DNA from: Paraburkholderia dilworthii
Lineage (GTDB): Bacteria; Pseudomonadota; Gammaproteobacteria; Burkholderiales; Burkholderiaceae
Assembly: GCF_000472525.1 (NCBI RefSeq)
Contig: NZ_AWZT01000017.1
Location: 1-64,000 of the forward strand
DNA: 64,000 nucleotides
Direction: 5' to 3'
The position numbers and the translations under genes are program-made. Below the pieces are notes generated by a model that was not told the DNA's origin, did not search any database, and saw only the letters and a program-made list of their open reading frames with translations. How positions within the stretch are numbered: the stretch's first letter is position 1; each line of letters begins with the position of its first letter. Below, piece by piece: positions 8,522 through 16,193 of the stretch.

Positions 8522-9202
8522 ATGATGTCAAGAGTCTTGACCATAGAAGACGATGAGACGACCGCACGCGAAATCGTGCGAGAGCTAAACGATCGCGGCT
8601 TCACCGTCGATTGGGTTGCGGACGGCCGCGAGGGAATGGCGCGCGCTTTCAGCGACGAGTACGATGTAATTACGCTCGATCGCATGCTACCGGGCGCTGA
8701 CGGCCTGACGATACTGAGGACAATGCGAGGTATCGGCATTCAGACGCCGGTGCTCATGTTGAGCGCGCTGGGCGATGTCGACGAACGCATTCGCGGCTTG
8801 CGCGCCGGCGGCGACGACTACCTCACAAAACCATTCGACGCCGACGAGATGGCAGCACGCCTGGAAGTATTGTTGCGCCGCCGGCAGGTGCAACCGGCAC
8901 AATCCGAGGTGGCTTTGCGAGTCGGTCCTCTCGAGCTCGATCTGGTCGCACGCACGGTCAAACGCGACGGCAAAGAGATCGTGCTGCTACCTACCGAATA
9001 CCGTGTGCTCCAATACATGATGCGCCATGCAGGTCAGACAATCACCCGCACGATGCTGTTCGAAGCAGTATGGGGTTATCACTTCGACCCGGGCACCAAC
9101 CTGATAGACGTCCATATGGGACGCCTGCGCAAGAAAATCGATCCGCCGGACATGCAACCCTTAATCCAGACCGTACGCGGGTCAGGATATTTACTTGGCT
9201 AG
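8522..9202 (+). CDS. OmpR-family response regulator
   Basis: A 226-residue regulator. The receiver domain (about 4-120) has the acidic pair Asp10/Asp11, phospho-acceptor Asp53 in TLDRMLPG, and Lys103 in LTKPF. A winged-helix DNA-binding domain follows (about 130-226, LPTEYRVLQYMMRHAGQTITRTML and a recognition helix near NLIDVHMGRLRKKI). AGGAAAA precedes ATG 8522. It overlaps the kinase gene by 8 nt, so the two form a pair. It is very similar to the regulator at 32161, including the receiver motifs, and is a candidate to bind the repeated paired half-sites in this window. Confidence 0.95.
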   Translation: MMSRVLTIEDDETTAREIVRELNDRGFTVDWVADGREGMARAFSDEYDVITLDRMLPGADGLTILRTMRGIGIQTPVLMLSALGDVDERIRGLRAGGDDYLTKPFDADEMAARLEVLLRRRQVQPAQSEVALRVGPLELDLVARTVKRDGKEIVLLPTEYRVLQYMMRHAGQTITRTMLFEAVWGYHFDPGTNLIDVHMGRLRKKIDPPDMQPLIQTVRGSGYLLG

Positions 9203-10613
9203 CGGCGTCGTGACTGACCACGCGTTTCCATCGCGGCCGGTGCCGGGCGGCAGTTGGCATTCAACGACCTTGCGCATAGTGACGGTCTACGCTGTGATCT
9301 TCTCCGTCTCACTTATGCTGCTTTTAGTGCTGGTCGAGCGTTCGGTCACGTTCGTAATGAACCGTGAAACGGATGCCGTCCTGCACTGGCAATTGATCTA
9401 TTTCGATACTACTTCCGTCGACCGTCTCGCCGACGCCGTTCGCCGGCGTTCTGAACACGAACGCATGCACCCCAACTTTTACGGCCTGTTCTCTTCCGAC
9501 GGACAGCACCTAGCTGGTGACATACTCGTCCGTCCACCTGGTGTTACCGTTGATCGCGTGGGTATCACACTCGAAGATAAGCTCGTACTCGGAGGCAATG
9601 AAACAGCCCCTGTAGTTCGCATCATGGCCGCCCAGCGCGCAAACGGTGACACACTGGTGATCGCGAGAGATCTCACCCATGTCTTACGCATACGGGCCGC
9701 CACGATCACCGCGCTGATCGGCGGTGGCCTTTTGTGTCTTAGTGCAGGCGTCATTGCCGGACTGGCACTCAGTGTCAGACAGCTTCGCCGCCTGAAAGCA
9801 ATTCGGCGGGTGACCCAGTGTATTGCGCAACGCGGCGACCTCACACAACGCCTGCCGACTGAGGGCCACGATGAAATCGGTATGCTTGCTCAACTCGTCA
9901 ACCACATGCTTGCCGAAGTCGAGAGGCTGATGAACGAGGTTAAGGGGACCTGTGATGGAATCGCTCACGATCTCAGAACGCCCCTCGGCCATATACGTAC
10001 ATCTCTGCTGCACATTGACGAGCGAATAGCCGAGCCACCGGACAGAGAACTGAAGAAGCTAGTCAATGACGCGCGGCGCGACACTGATGCGCTATTGGAG
10101 CGCTTTCGTGCAATGCTGCGCATCTCGGAAATTGGAAGCCTGCAACGTCGCGGCGGCTTCGAGGAGATGCAACTGGCACCGCTTCTAACGGAAGTGGGCG
10201 AGCTCTTTGAACCGCTGGCCGAGAGCCGGTCGATCCGCCTCCTTACGCAAATTGCCAGTGTGGGCACGACGCATGCCGACCGCGCGCTTATCTTCGAAGC
10301 TCTCACCAACCTTCTTGACAACGCCGTCAAGTTCACGCCGGACGGAGGCACCGTCATGCTCAAACTCACACGTACACCGCGGGGCCCGCAAATCGACATC
10401 ACCGATAGCGGTCCCGGCATTCCGGTCGATGAGCGAAAGGCGGTCCTGCAGCGCTTCTATCGCAGCGACCGGACACGGCATTTGCCCGGGTCGGGTCTCG
10501 GGCTGAGCATCGTGTCGGCAGTCGTGAATGTGCACGACTACTCAATGCAGATCAGCGATGGAAACCCGGGCACGCGCGTGACGATTCAGTGCTGGACAAA
10601 AACATTGATATGA
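9195..10613 (+). CDS. Sensor histidine kinase
   Basis: A 472-residue inner-membrane kinase, partner of the overlapping regulator. Its first membrane segment (about 26-49) is followed by a periplasmic part of about 115 residues without a recognised sensor domain, a second segment (about 168-192), a HAMP linker, and the phospho-acceptor His258 in IAHDLRTPL. The ATPase domain has NLLDNAVKF (N box), DSGPGIP (G1) and GSGLGLSIV (G2). The start is taken as TTG 9195, which gives translational overlap; GTG 9210 is an alternative and changes little. The signal is unknown, and its neighbours are porin and efflux genes. Confidence 0.93.
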   Translation: MASGVVTDHAFPSRPVPGGSWHSTTLRIVTVYAVIFSVSLMLLLVLVERSVTFVMNRETDAVLHWQLIYFDTTSVDRLADAVRRRSEHERMHPNFYGLFSSDGQHLAGDILVRPPGVTVDRVGITLEDKLVLGGNETAPVVRIMAAQRANGDTLVIARDLTHVLRIRAATITALIGGGLLCLSAGVIAGLALSVRQLRRLKAIRRVTQCIAQRGDLTQRLPTEGHDEIGMLAQLVNHMLAEVERLMNEVKGTCDGIAHDLRTPLGHIRTSLLHIDERIAEPPDRELKKLVNDARRDTDALLERFRAMLRISEIGSLQRRGGFEEMQLAPLLTEVGELFEPLAESRSIRLLTQIASVGTTHADRALIFEALTNLLDNAVKFTPDGGTVMLKLTRTPRGPQIDITDSGPGIPVDERKAVLQRFYRSDRTRHLPGSGLGLSIVSAVVNVHDYSMQISDGNPGTRVTIQCWTKTLI

Positions 10614-10650
10614 CTGATTTCCTCAATCAGCCTTTTTGGCCCAACAGATC

Positions 10651-11337
10651 ATGCGTGTACTACTAGTTACCGGTACGCAACCCGAGGCGGCCTGGCTTCA
10701 GAATGCCTTGATCGAGAGTGCACACAGCCTTGAGCGCGTCCACGATTTGAAGGATGCGATCTTCCTGGCAGGGCAAGAGCTCTTTGACGCAGTAATCGTC
10801 ATGGCGACGGAGACTCCGCCGCATGCCTGCCTGCTAGCTGCGCTGCCCAAGCTCGCGAGCGAAAGCCGAGGCGCACCTATTATCGTAACGCTGGGTGCAG
10901 CTCACGCGAAAGAAAGGACGCAGGTGTTGCGAGCCGGTGGTGACGCCTGTTTTTGCCAGCCGTGGTCCTTCATTGAATTGCACGAGCGCATGCAAGCATT
11001 GCGGCGTTTTAACCCTGTGGCGGTCCAACGCATAGGACAGGTGTCCGTTTTTCCGGGATTGGAGAGTGGGACGCGGGAGTTGGTCTGCGGAGAGAGGCGA
11101 CTGCAGTTAACGCGGCGGGAATACATGCTACTCGAGCGTCTGCTGCGCCAGCCGAACGCGCCTGTTTCGCGATCGGACCTGATTCGCTATGCGTGGCCTG
11201 ATCATGATGACGTAGCTGCGTCGAGCGTCAACCTTGTTATATCGCGTCTGCGTCGCAAGCTCGCGCCGAATTGCCCGGACGTGAACATCGACACATTAAA
11301 ACGCTACGGCTATCAGCTCACACTGACGAACGCTTGA
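10651..11337 (+). CDS. Atypical OmpR-family regulator with degenerate receiver
   Basis: 228 residues from ATG 10651, 37 nt after the kinase and probably in the same operon. The fold plan is receiver plus winged helix, but the phosphorylation site is lost. The acidic pair is replaced by Thr7-Gly8, the acceptor Asp by Met51 in FDAVIVMATETPP, and the conserved Lys by Gln103 in FCQPW. The DNA-binding domain is intact (LTRREYMLLERLL, then VNLVISRLRRKL). It therefore probably acts without phosphorylation, perhaps by heterodimer formation with the regulator at 8522 or as a constitutive DNA binder. TTG 10636 in frame is a less likely start. Confidence 0.85.
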   Translation: MRVLLVTGTQPEAAWLQNALIESAHSLERVHDLKDAIFLAGQELFDAVIVMATETPPHACLLAALPKLASESRGAPIIVTLGAAHAKERTQVLRAGGDACFCQPWSFIELHERMQALRRFNPVAVQRIGQVSVFPGLESGTRELVCGERRLQLTRREYMLLERLLRQPNAPVSRSDLIRYAWPDHDDVAASSVNLVISRLRRKLAPNCPDVNIDTLKRYGYQLTLTNA

Positions 11338-11398
11338 GACAATCGGGGTAGTCTGCGGCTAGACGCTCTCTGCTCTTCGCATTCGCATCTGGCTCACC

Positions 11399-11426
11399 GC
11401 ACGCTTCCCGATCAAGGGAAGCGTGC
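11399..11426. terminator. Hairpin between convergent genes
   Basis: A perfect 11-bp stem, GCACGCTTCCC (11399-11409) and GGGAAGCGTGC (11416-11426), with a 6-nt loop. It lies between the regulator ending at 11337 and the minus-strand lipoprotein ending at 11430, and probably terminates both. There is no long T run. Confidence 0.55.
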
Positions 11427-11429
11427 CAT

Positions 11430-11585
11430 TTATGATCCACCAAAATATACGTTGCAATAGCTTGGTGGGCCCACACATTGATCTGCAGTCTTCGTCGCGT
11501 CCGACGCACAGCCGGACAGAAGACCGCTAGCGATGGCCGCCAGGATCAAGGCCATGTGAAACTTCGCGAATCGGCTTGTCTTCAT
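11430..11585 (-). CDS. Very small lipoprotein
   Basis: A 51-residue protein starting at ATG 11585 behind GGAAACGAG. It has a signal peptide with a lipobox (LLSGC, Cys26), then a short mature part of about 25 residues containing two more Cys and ending CNVYFGGS. The VYFG ending recalls the C-terminus of the DUF4148 protein at 52715 (NSVYFGN). Its function is unknown. It lies 86 nt downstream of the DUF4148 gene on the same strand and may share its transcript. Confidence 0.65.
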   Translation of the reverse strand: MKTSRFAKFHMALILAAIASGLLSGCASDATKTADQCVGPPSYCNVYFGGS

Positions 11586-11671
11586 CTCGTTTCCAAATTG
11601 CGAGTGCCTATAGGCACCGGTGCCGGCCGGCGACGTCCTAACGCCGCCGGTAGCCGCGGCGATTGAATATC

Positions 11672-11959
11672 TCAGGGATGCGCATAGATCGTCGAGTTCA
11701 GATAAGCGAGCTGCCCATCCTGTTCGGCGTGCACCAGTTCCTGATAGACCTGTGCGCGCGTCTTTGGCGCCACTGGTTGACCATATGGCGGCACCCACTG
11801 GCCGCCGGTCGGGCCTGCTGATGTGGCGCCTGATGCGACCTGAGTCGCGTCGGTGGTCCGCTGCGTGCCAGAAGGGGAAGCTGCGGGAGCCGACTGCGCA
11901 AAGGCTGACGCGGCCGACAGCGTTCCAGCGAAAATGAGTGCAATTGCCATCCGTTTCAT
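11672..11959 (-). CDS. Secreted DUF4148-like small protein
   Basis: 95 residues with a clear signal peptide (MKRMAIALIFAGTLSAASAFAQ). A Thr/Ser/Ala-rich linker follows, then a C-terminal helix KTRAQVYQELVHAEQDGQLAYLN, which matches the TRAQVxxELxxLE core of DUF4148 proteins. ATG 11959 follows GAGGACGAG. The long low-complexity linker between signal and core distinguishes it from the other three copies. It is probably periplasmic, and its role is unknown. A shared-geometry promoter candidate lies at 12033-12086. Confidence 0.8.
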   Translation of the reverse strand: MKRMAIALIFAGTLSAASAFAQSAPAASPSGTQRTTDATQVASGATSAGPTGGQWVPPYGQPVAPKTRAQVYQELVHAEQDGQLAYLNSTIYAHP

Positions 11960-12032
11960 ATTCTCGTCCTCAACATTCAGGTTAAATTTGCCGGCCCTGG
12001 AGCGTCACGCTTTGCGAGGGCCGGTTATGGAG

Positions 12033-12086
12033 AGAATAGCGAGCCACCTTTATCGGATGGCTACCGCGACGGTGAAAATTAGTTTA
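12033..12086 (-). promoter_or_regulatory. Candidate paired half-site promoter of the minus-strand DUF4148 gene
   Basis: On the minus strand: TAAA (12086-12083), six bases, TTCA (12076-12073), and a good -10-like TATTCT at 12038-12033. The -10 begins exactly 48 nt after the first half-site base. The predicted leader is about 65 nt. Confidence 0.45.
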
Positions 12087-12150
12087 TCGAATTAAGTCGC
12101 TGTCTTGCCACCGATTGCGTGACGGAAGCAGTTCGGCAGATCAAAAATTC

Positions 12151-12204
12151 TTCATCTGACCGATGACTATTTTTCATCTGCAGCCGATGGTGTCCGAATA
12201 CATT
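12151..12204 (+). promoter_or_regulatory. Weak candidate paired-site promoter of the porin
   Basis: TTCA at 12151 is 48 nt before a -10-like TACATT at 12199. The second half-site position reads CGAT, which does not fit. TTCATCTG recurs at 12173, two helical turns downstream, so a different regulator may use these repeats. Confidence 0.25.
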
Positions 12205-12281
12205 CGCGCCAGTCACTCGCCTCGAGGCACGAACTCGTGCCCGAAAGCGTGGCAGACAAACCTATCTCTCAGGAAAAACAC

Positions 12282-13463
12282 ATGAATAAAGCATTGGTAA
12301 CAGCCTGCGCCGCGCTGACCGCGACGCTCGCGTCAGTCGCACACGCGCAAAGCAATGTCACTCTGTACGGAACGCTTGATACGGGTATCGACTATGTCAG
12401 TAACCAGAAGACAGCCAACGGTCAGGGACACAACAACTGGATGATGGAAAGCGGCAACCTGAACGGGGACCGTTGGGGGTTGCGTGGCACCGAAGACCTA
12501 GGCGGGGGCTTGCACACGGTGTTCGATGTCGAAAACGGATTTAACATTGCCAACGGCAAACTGGCTAATGGTGGAGACGTCTTCGGTCGGCAGGCGTGGG
12601 TGGGATTGTCGAGTAGCGCATGGGGCACAGTGACCATGGGGCGCCAATACGACTTCCTCGTCGACTTTGTCGCGCCCTTGTCGGCAACCGGATCGGGCTT
12701 CGGCGGAAATATCGCGGATCACCCGTTCGACAATGACAACCTTGCTAACGACTTCCGCATGAACAACGCGGTCAAGTACCGGAGCCCGGACTACCACGGG
12801 TTCAAATTCGGCTGGGCTTACGCATTCAGCAATGCGGCTGGCGGCTTCAGCAACAACAACGCATTCAGCGCCGGCGCAGCATGGTCGGGCGGCCCGGCTA
12901 GCCTGGCAGTCGGATACTTTCAGGGCAATCATCCGGGCGGCGTCGACGCGCCCTCAAATACAGGTGGTGCTATCAGTAGCAGTGACGGCGACGCGATGCT
13001 GACCGGCGCGCGTCAACGCATCCTCGGCGCAGCGGGCCGTTATGCCTTCGGGCCCGCCACTGTCGGCCTGGTAGTCACTCGGACCATCATGGACGACCCA
13101 GCTCAAGTCGCGCAAGGCGGTACGTACGTCGCTCTGAAAGGGGACCTCTTGACGTTCACCAACTACGAACTGAACGCGCGATATGCGCTTACGCCGGCAC
13201 TGAGTCTAGGCGGCTCTTATACCTTCACCGACGGTCACTTTAGCAGCGCGAGTGGCGTCGCATCGCCGAAATGGAATCAGGTGATGCTGCAAGCCGACTA
13301 TGCGCTGTCGCACCGTACGGATGTCTACCTCGAAGGGGTCTATCAGCATGTGTCCGGCGCCAGCGGTATATCGGCGCTCGGAAACGCCTCCATCTTTACG
13401 CTCGCGCCGTCAGCAGGCAATCAGCAGACCGTGGTCGCAATGGGCTTGCGCCACCGCTTCTAG
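12282..13463 (+). CDS. Gram-negative trimeric porin
   Basis: A 393-residue outer-membrane general porin of the Burkholderia/Neisseria type. The signal peptide MNKALVTACAALTATLASVAHA is followed by QSNVTLYGTLDTGIDYV, a standard first beta strand. LGGGLHTVFDVENGF, GRQAWVGLSS and TMGRQYDF are family motifs, and the protein ends with the barrel-terminal aromatic (RHRF). ATG 12282 follows CAGGAAAAACAC. It forms a 16-strand barrel for small hydrophilic solutes. Its place beside the two-component operon, like OmpF/OmpC with OmpR, suggests control by it (inference). A second porin of the same family lies at 21197. Confidence 0.93.
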   Translation: MNKALVTACAALTATLASVAHAQSNVTLYGTLDTGIDYVSNQKTANGQGHNNWMMESGNLNGDRWGLRGTEDLGGGLHTVFDVENGFNIANGKLANGGDVFGRQAWVGLSSSAWGTVTMGRQYDFLVDFVAPLSATGSGFGGNIADHPFDNDNLANDFRMNNAVKYRSPDYHGFKFGWAYAFSNAAGGFSNNNAFSAGAAWSGGPASLAVGYFQGNHPGGVDAPSNTGGAISSSDGDAMLTGARQRILGAAGRYAFGPATVGLVVTRTIMDDPAQVAQGGTYVALKGDLLTFTNYELNARYALTPALSLGGSYTFTDGHFSSASGVASPKWNQVMLQADYALSHRTDVYLEGVYQHVSGASGISALGNASIFTLAPSAGNQQTVVAMGLRHRF

Positions 13464-13493
13464 ACGTCACCCTAAGCTCACGCTTTAAACGAC

Positions 13494-13536
13494 GAGCAGG
13501 ACGCCTGGCGTTGAACCGCTGCGAGGCATCCTGCTC
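13494..13536. terminator. Hairpin between porin and RND outer-membrane factor genes
   Basis: Arms GAGCAGGA-C-GCCT and AGGC-A-TCCTGCTC at 13494-13506 and 13524-13536, with one mismatch and a 17-nt loop, between two convergent genes. It is probably a bidirectional terminator. Confidence 0.5.
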
Positions 13537-13552
13537 TCCGAAACCCGACCGT

Positions 13553-14995
13553 TCACTTCGTGGTTATAGACATGGCTGCGTCGGCAGGTTCGTTGGTCCA
13601 CCCACCTCCTAACGCCTCTATCAGCGCAGCGGAGGCGATCAACTTGCGAGTTTGCAAATCCAGCAGCAAGGTTTGCGTTTCGAGTTCCATTGTCTGCGCA
13701 GTGACGACATCCAGATAGCTCACGACGCCATCGCGGTAACGCGACATGGATAGCTCGAGCGTACGCTGAGCGGCCGCGAGCGCGAGTCCCTCCTTCGTAG
13801 ACTCGTTGCCGAGGTAATGCAGTTGCGAAAGCTGATCTTCGACCTGCTGTACTGCCAGCAGCACCGCCGCCTTGTACTTCTCGCCGTTTTCCGCCAGCTT
13901 TGCCTGCGCCTGCCTCGTGACAGCCGCTCGCCGGCCGCCGTCGAACAAGGTCATCAGCAGGTTCGGACCGATCGCCCACATCTCGTTCGGTGCCGCCAGC
14001 CAAGGCGACAAAGTGGTGCTTTGATAACCGCCGTCAAGACCTAGCGAGACATCCGGAAAAAATGCCGCTTTGGCGACGCCAATCTGTGCGTTCGCCTGCG
14101 CGACGCGGCGCTCGGCAGCCGCAACATCCGCTCGACGTTGCAGCAGCGCGAGAGGCATTCCCGCCGGAATCGATGGCAGGTACGTCGCGTCGACGGTCGG
14201 CGCAAGCGAAAACTTCGACGCCGGTTTGCCCGTAATGGTCGCGATCGCATGTTCGTACAATGCCCTTCGCGCCGATACGTCTTCGACCGACGCGCGTGCC
14301 GATTCGAGCTGGGTCTGAGCACGCGACACATCCAGATCGGATGCAATGCCGCCGACGTGCCGGCTTTCAGTCAACTGCAATGCATGCTCATAGGCATGAA
14401 CGGTATCCGCCAGCAATTGGTGCTGTTGATCGAGGCCACGCAGACGGAAATACGCCTCGGCGAGCTTTGCCTGCAAACTCAATCGCAATGACTCGATGTC
14501 GTACTGGCTCGCCTGCTCCGCCGCCTTGCCCGCGACAACCTCGTTGCGCACCTTTCCCCAGAGATCGAGGTCGTAGTTGAAGCCGGCGTCGACAGTCGCC
14601 GAATTATAGAGCGCCGGTTGATTCGCGCCCCGCAATGGCCGGTTGTCGGACTGACGCGAGCGTGACAACTGCGCGTAAGCGCCGATGGTGGGAAAGAGGC
14701 CAGCGCGAGCCTGGTCCAGATATGCTTGCGCTTCGTCGTGGCGGGCAATCGCCGCGGCCACGTCGGGGTTGGCGCTCGCCACCCGGCTTTCCAGTTCGTC
14801 GAGAACCGGATCGCGATAAACGGTCCACCATGCACCGCGCGGCATACGGTCGGCAGGCTGCGCGAGTTCCCATCCCCGTGCCTCCTTGAACGTGCTCGGC
14901 ATGGCCGACGACGGTACCTTATACGGCGGCGCGAACGAACAGGCGCTAACGAGCGCAGCGGCAGTCAGGACCGTGCATACGCCACGCCTAACCAT
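13553..14995 (-). CDS. RND efflux outer-membrane lipoprotein (NodT family)
   Basis: A 480-residue TolC/OprM-like channel protein with lipobox LVSAC (Cys19). Two repeats of the outer-membrane efflux protein fold follow, with long helical coiled segments and LGLDGGYQSTTLSPW in the second half. It forms the outer-membrane exit duct of the pump encoded just upstream on the same strand. ATG 14995 is chosen because GTGGAG lies 7 nt upstream, overlapping the end of the adaptor gene by 8 nt. It is the third gene of a three-gene operon. Confidence 0.9.
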   Translation of the reverse strand: MVRRGVCTVLTAAALVSACSFAPPYKVPSSAMPSTFKEARGWELAQPADRMPRGAWWTVYRDPVLDELESRVASANPDVAAAIARHDEAQAYLDQARAGLFPTIGAYAQLSRSRQSDNRPLRGANQPALYNSATVDAGFNYDLDLWGKVRNEVVAGKAAEQASQYDIESLRLSLQAKLAEAYFRLRGLDQQHQLLADTVHAYEHALQLTESRHVGGIASDLDVSRAQTQLESARASVEDVSARRALYEHAIATITGKPASKFSLAPTVDATYLPSIPAGMPLALLQRRADVAAAERRVAQANAQIGVAKAAFFPDVSLGLDGGYQSTTLSPWLAAPNEMWAIGPNLLMTLFDGGRRAAVTRQAQAKLAENGEKYKAAVLLAVQQVEDQLSQLHYLGNESTKEGLALAAAQRTLELSMSRYRDGVVSYLDVVTAQTMELETQTLLLDLQTRKLIASAALIEALGGGWTNEPADAAMSITTK

Positions 14996-16193
14996 GACTG
15001 GGCTCCACTTCATTGTGCTGTGTCAGCGCTGTCGTCGCGGATGTCGAAGTAAATTGCACTGGATCGCCGTTTGCCAGTGAGTCAGGTGGGTTGTCGATCA
15101 CGCGGTCGGTGGCAGTCAAACCCGATGCAATTACAACCTTCGTACCGAGGTCGGTAGCGACGCTCACCTGCTTCAGCACTGCGCGATTGCCAGGACCGAC
15201 CACCGCCACTTGCAAACCGCTTTCCCGGAACATCAGCGCACTAGCAGGAATTGTCATTGCATGGTTGTCCGTGGGCAGATCGAAATGAACTTCGGTGTAT
15301 TCGCCCGGAATCAGCACGCCGCCAGAATTGTCGACGGCCAATTGCACCAACAGCGTCCCGGAAGAAGGCGTGATGGAGTCGTCAGTATCGACGAGCTTTG
15401 CGGAGAACTGCATGCCGGGGCGTTCGGGCACGGTCAGACTCGCGATCAGTCCGGGCCGGATTACGGCAGCTTCGTTTTGCGGCACGCTGACGTACACGCG
15501 CAGCCGCCGCGCGTCCGAGACGGTGAACAACTCCGGTCCACTGCCGCCGCCCGCGCTGATCAGCGCGCCGACGTCGGTCTTACGCGCTGTCACGACGCCA
15601 TCAAAAGGTGCGGTGATCCGTTTGAACGATTCAAGGGCCTCAAGCCGCGCAACATTCGCCTGGTTCGCTGCGACCATTGCCCGCTTTGCCGCAAGGTCGC
15701 CGGTCTTTTCGTCTGTTTCCTGCTGTGATACGGAGTCCTGCTGCAGCATCTCGGTCCACCGGCGCGACGTGGATGCCGCGAGCGTTTCGTTCGCCTGCGA
15801 GGTACGCAGATCCGCACGTGCCTGGGCGAGTTGCTGATCGAGATCGGGTGTATCGATTTCGCCTAGCAACTGTCCGGCCTTTACGTGCGCGCCAATGTCC
15901 GCATACCACGCATGCAGATACCCGGAGACGCGCGCATAGATCGGCGCCTTCACATAGGCGGACAATTGACCTGGCAAGACCAGAGCCTGCGCAGAGCTGT
16001 CATGCAACGGTGGGTTGGCGACGACCGTCGGTATCGCCCGCGCGGCCGACCAGCTGGCCATCTGCTCCTTCGCATGGATGCGCGTCGCGATACCCGTTGC
16101 TGCAACGCCTGCCGCAGCCAGCAGAGCGACGATACCTGCGAGTTTGAGGGGCCGTAGCCGCCGCGGCGCTGCTACTTCGATGTCAGTTGACAT
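14988..16193 (-). CDS. RND efflux periplasmic adaptor subunit
   Basis: A 401-residue membrane-fusion protein. One N-terminal membrane anchor (about 15-35) is followed by a beta-barrel half, a biotinyl-lipoyl half (AGQLLGEIDTPDLDQQLAQA), a coiled-coil hairpin, and the second halves (VVTARKTDVGALISAG, then FVSVPQNEA-type barrel). It links the inner-membrane permease to the outer-membrane channel. ATG 16193 follows CTGGAG and overlaps the permease stop by 11 nt. The lack of a lipobox points to an anchored rather than lipidated adaptor. Confidence 0.92.
   Translation of the reverse strand: MSTDIEVAAPRRLRPLKLAGIVALLAAAGVAATGIATRIHAKEQMASWSAARAIPTVVANPPLHDSSAQALVLPGQLSAYVKAPIYARVSGYLHAWYADIGAHVKAGQLLGEIDTPDLDQQLAQARADLRTSQANETLAASTSRRWTEMLQQDSVSQQETDEKTGDLAAKRAMVAANQANVARLEALESFKRITAPFDGVVTARKTDVGALISAGGGSGPELFTVSDARRLRVYVSVPQNEAAVIRPGLIASLTVPERPGMQFSAKLVDTDDSITPSSGTLLVQLAVDNSGGVLIPGEYTEVHFDLPTDNHAMTIPASALMFRESGLQVAVVGPGNRAVLKQVSVATDLGTKVVIASGLTATDRVIDNPPDSLANGDPVQFTSTSATTALTQHNEVEPSHG

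Larger units (their letters stand above)
11960..12281. other. Divergent intergenic region between the DUF4148 gene and the porin
   Basis: No gene is seen. It carries the candidate promoter of the minus-strand DUF4148 gene (12033-12086), a weak candidate for the porin (12151-12204) and a direct repeat of TTCATCTG 22 bp apart (12151 and 12173). Confidence 0.55.
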
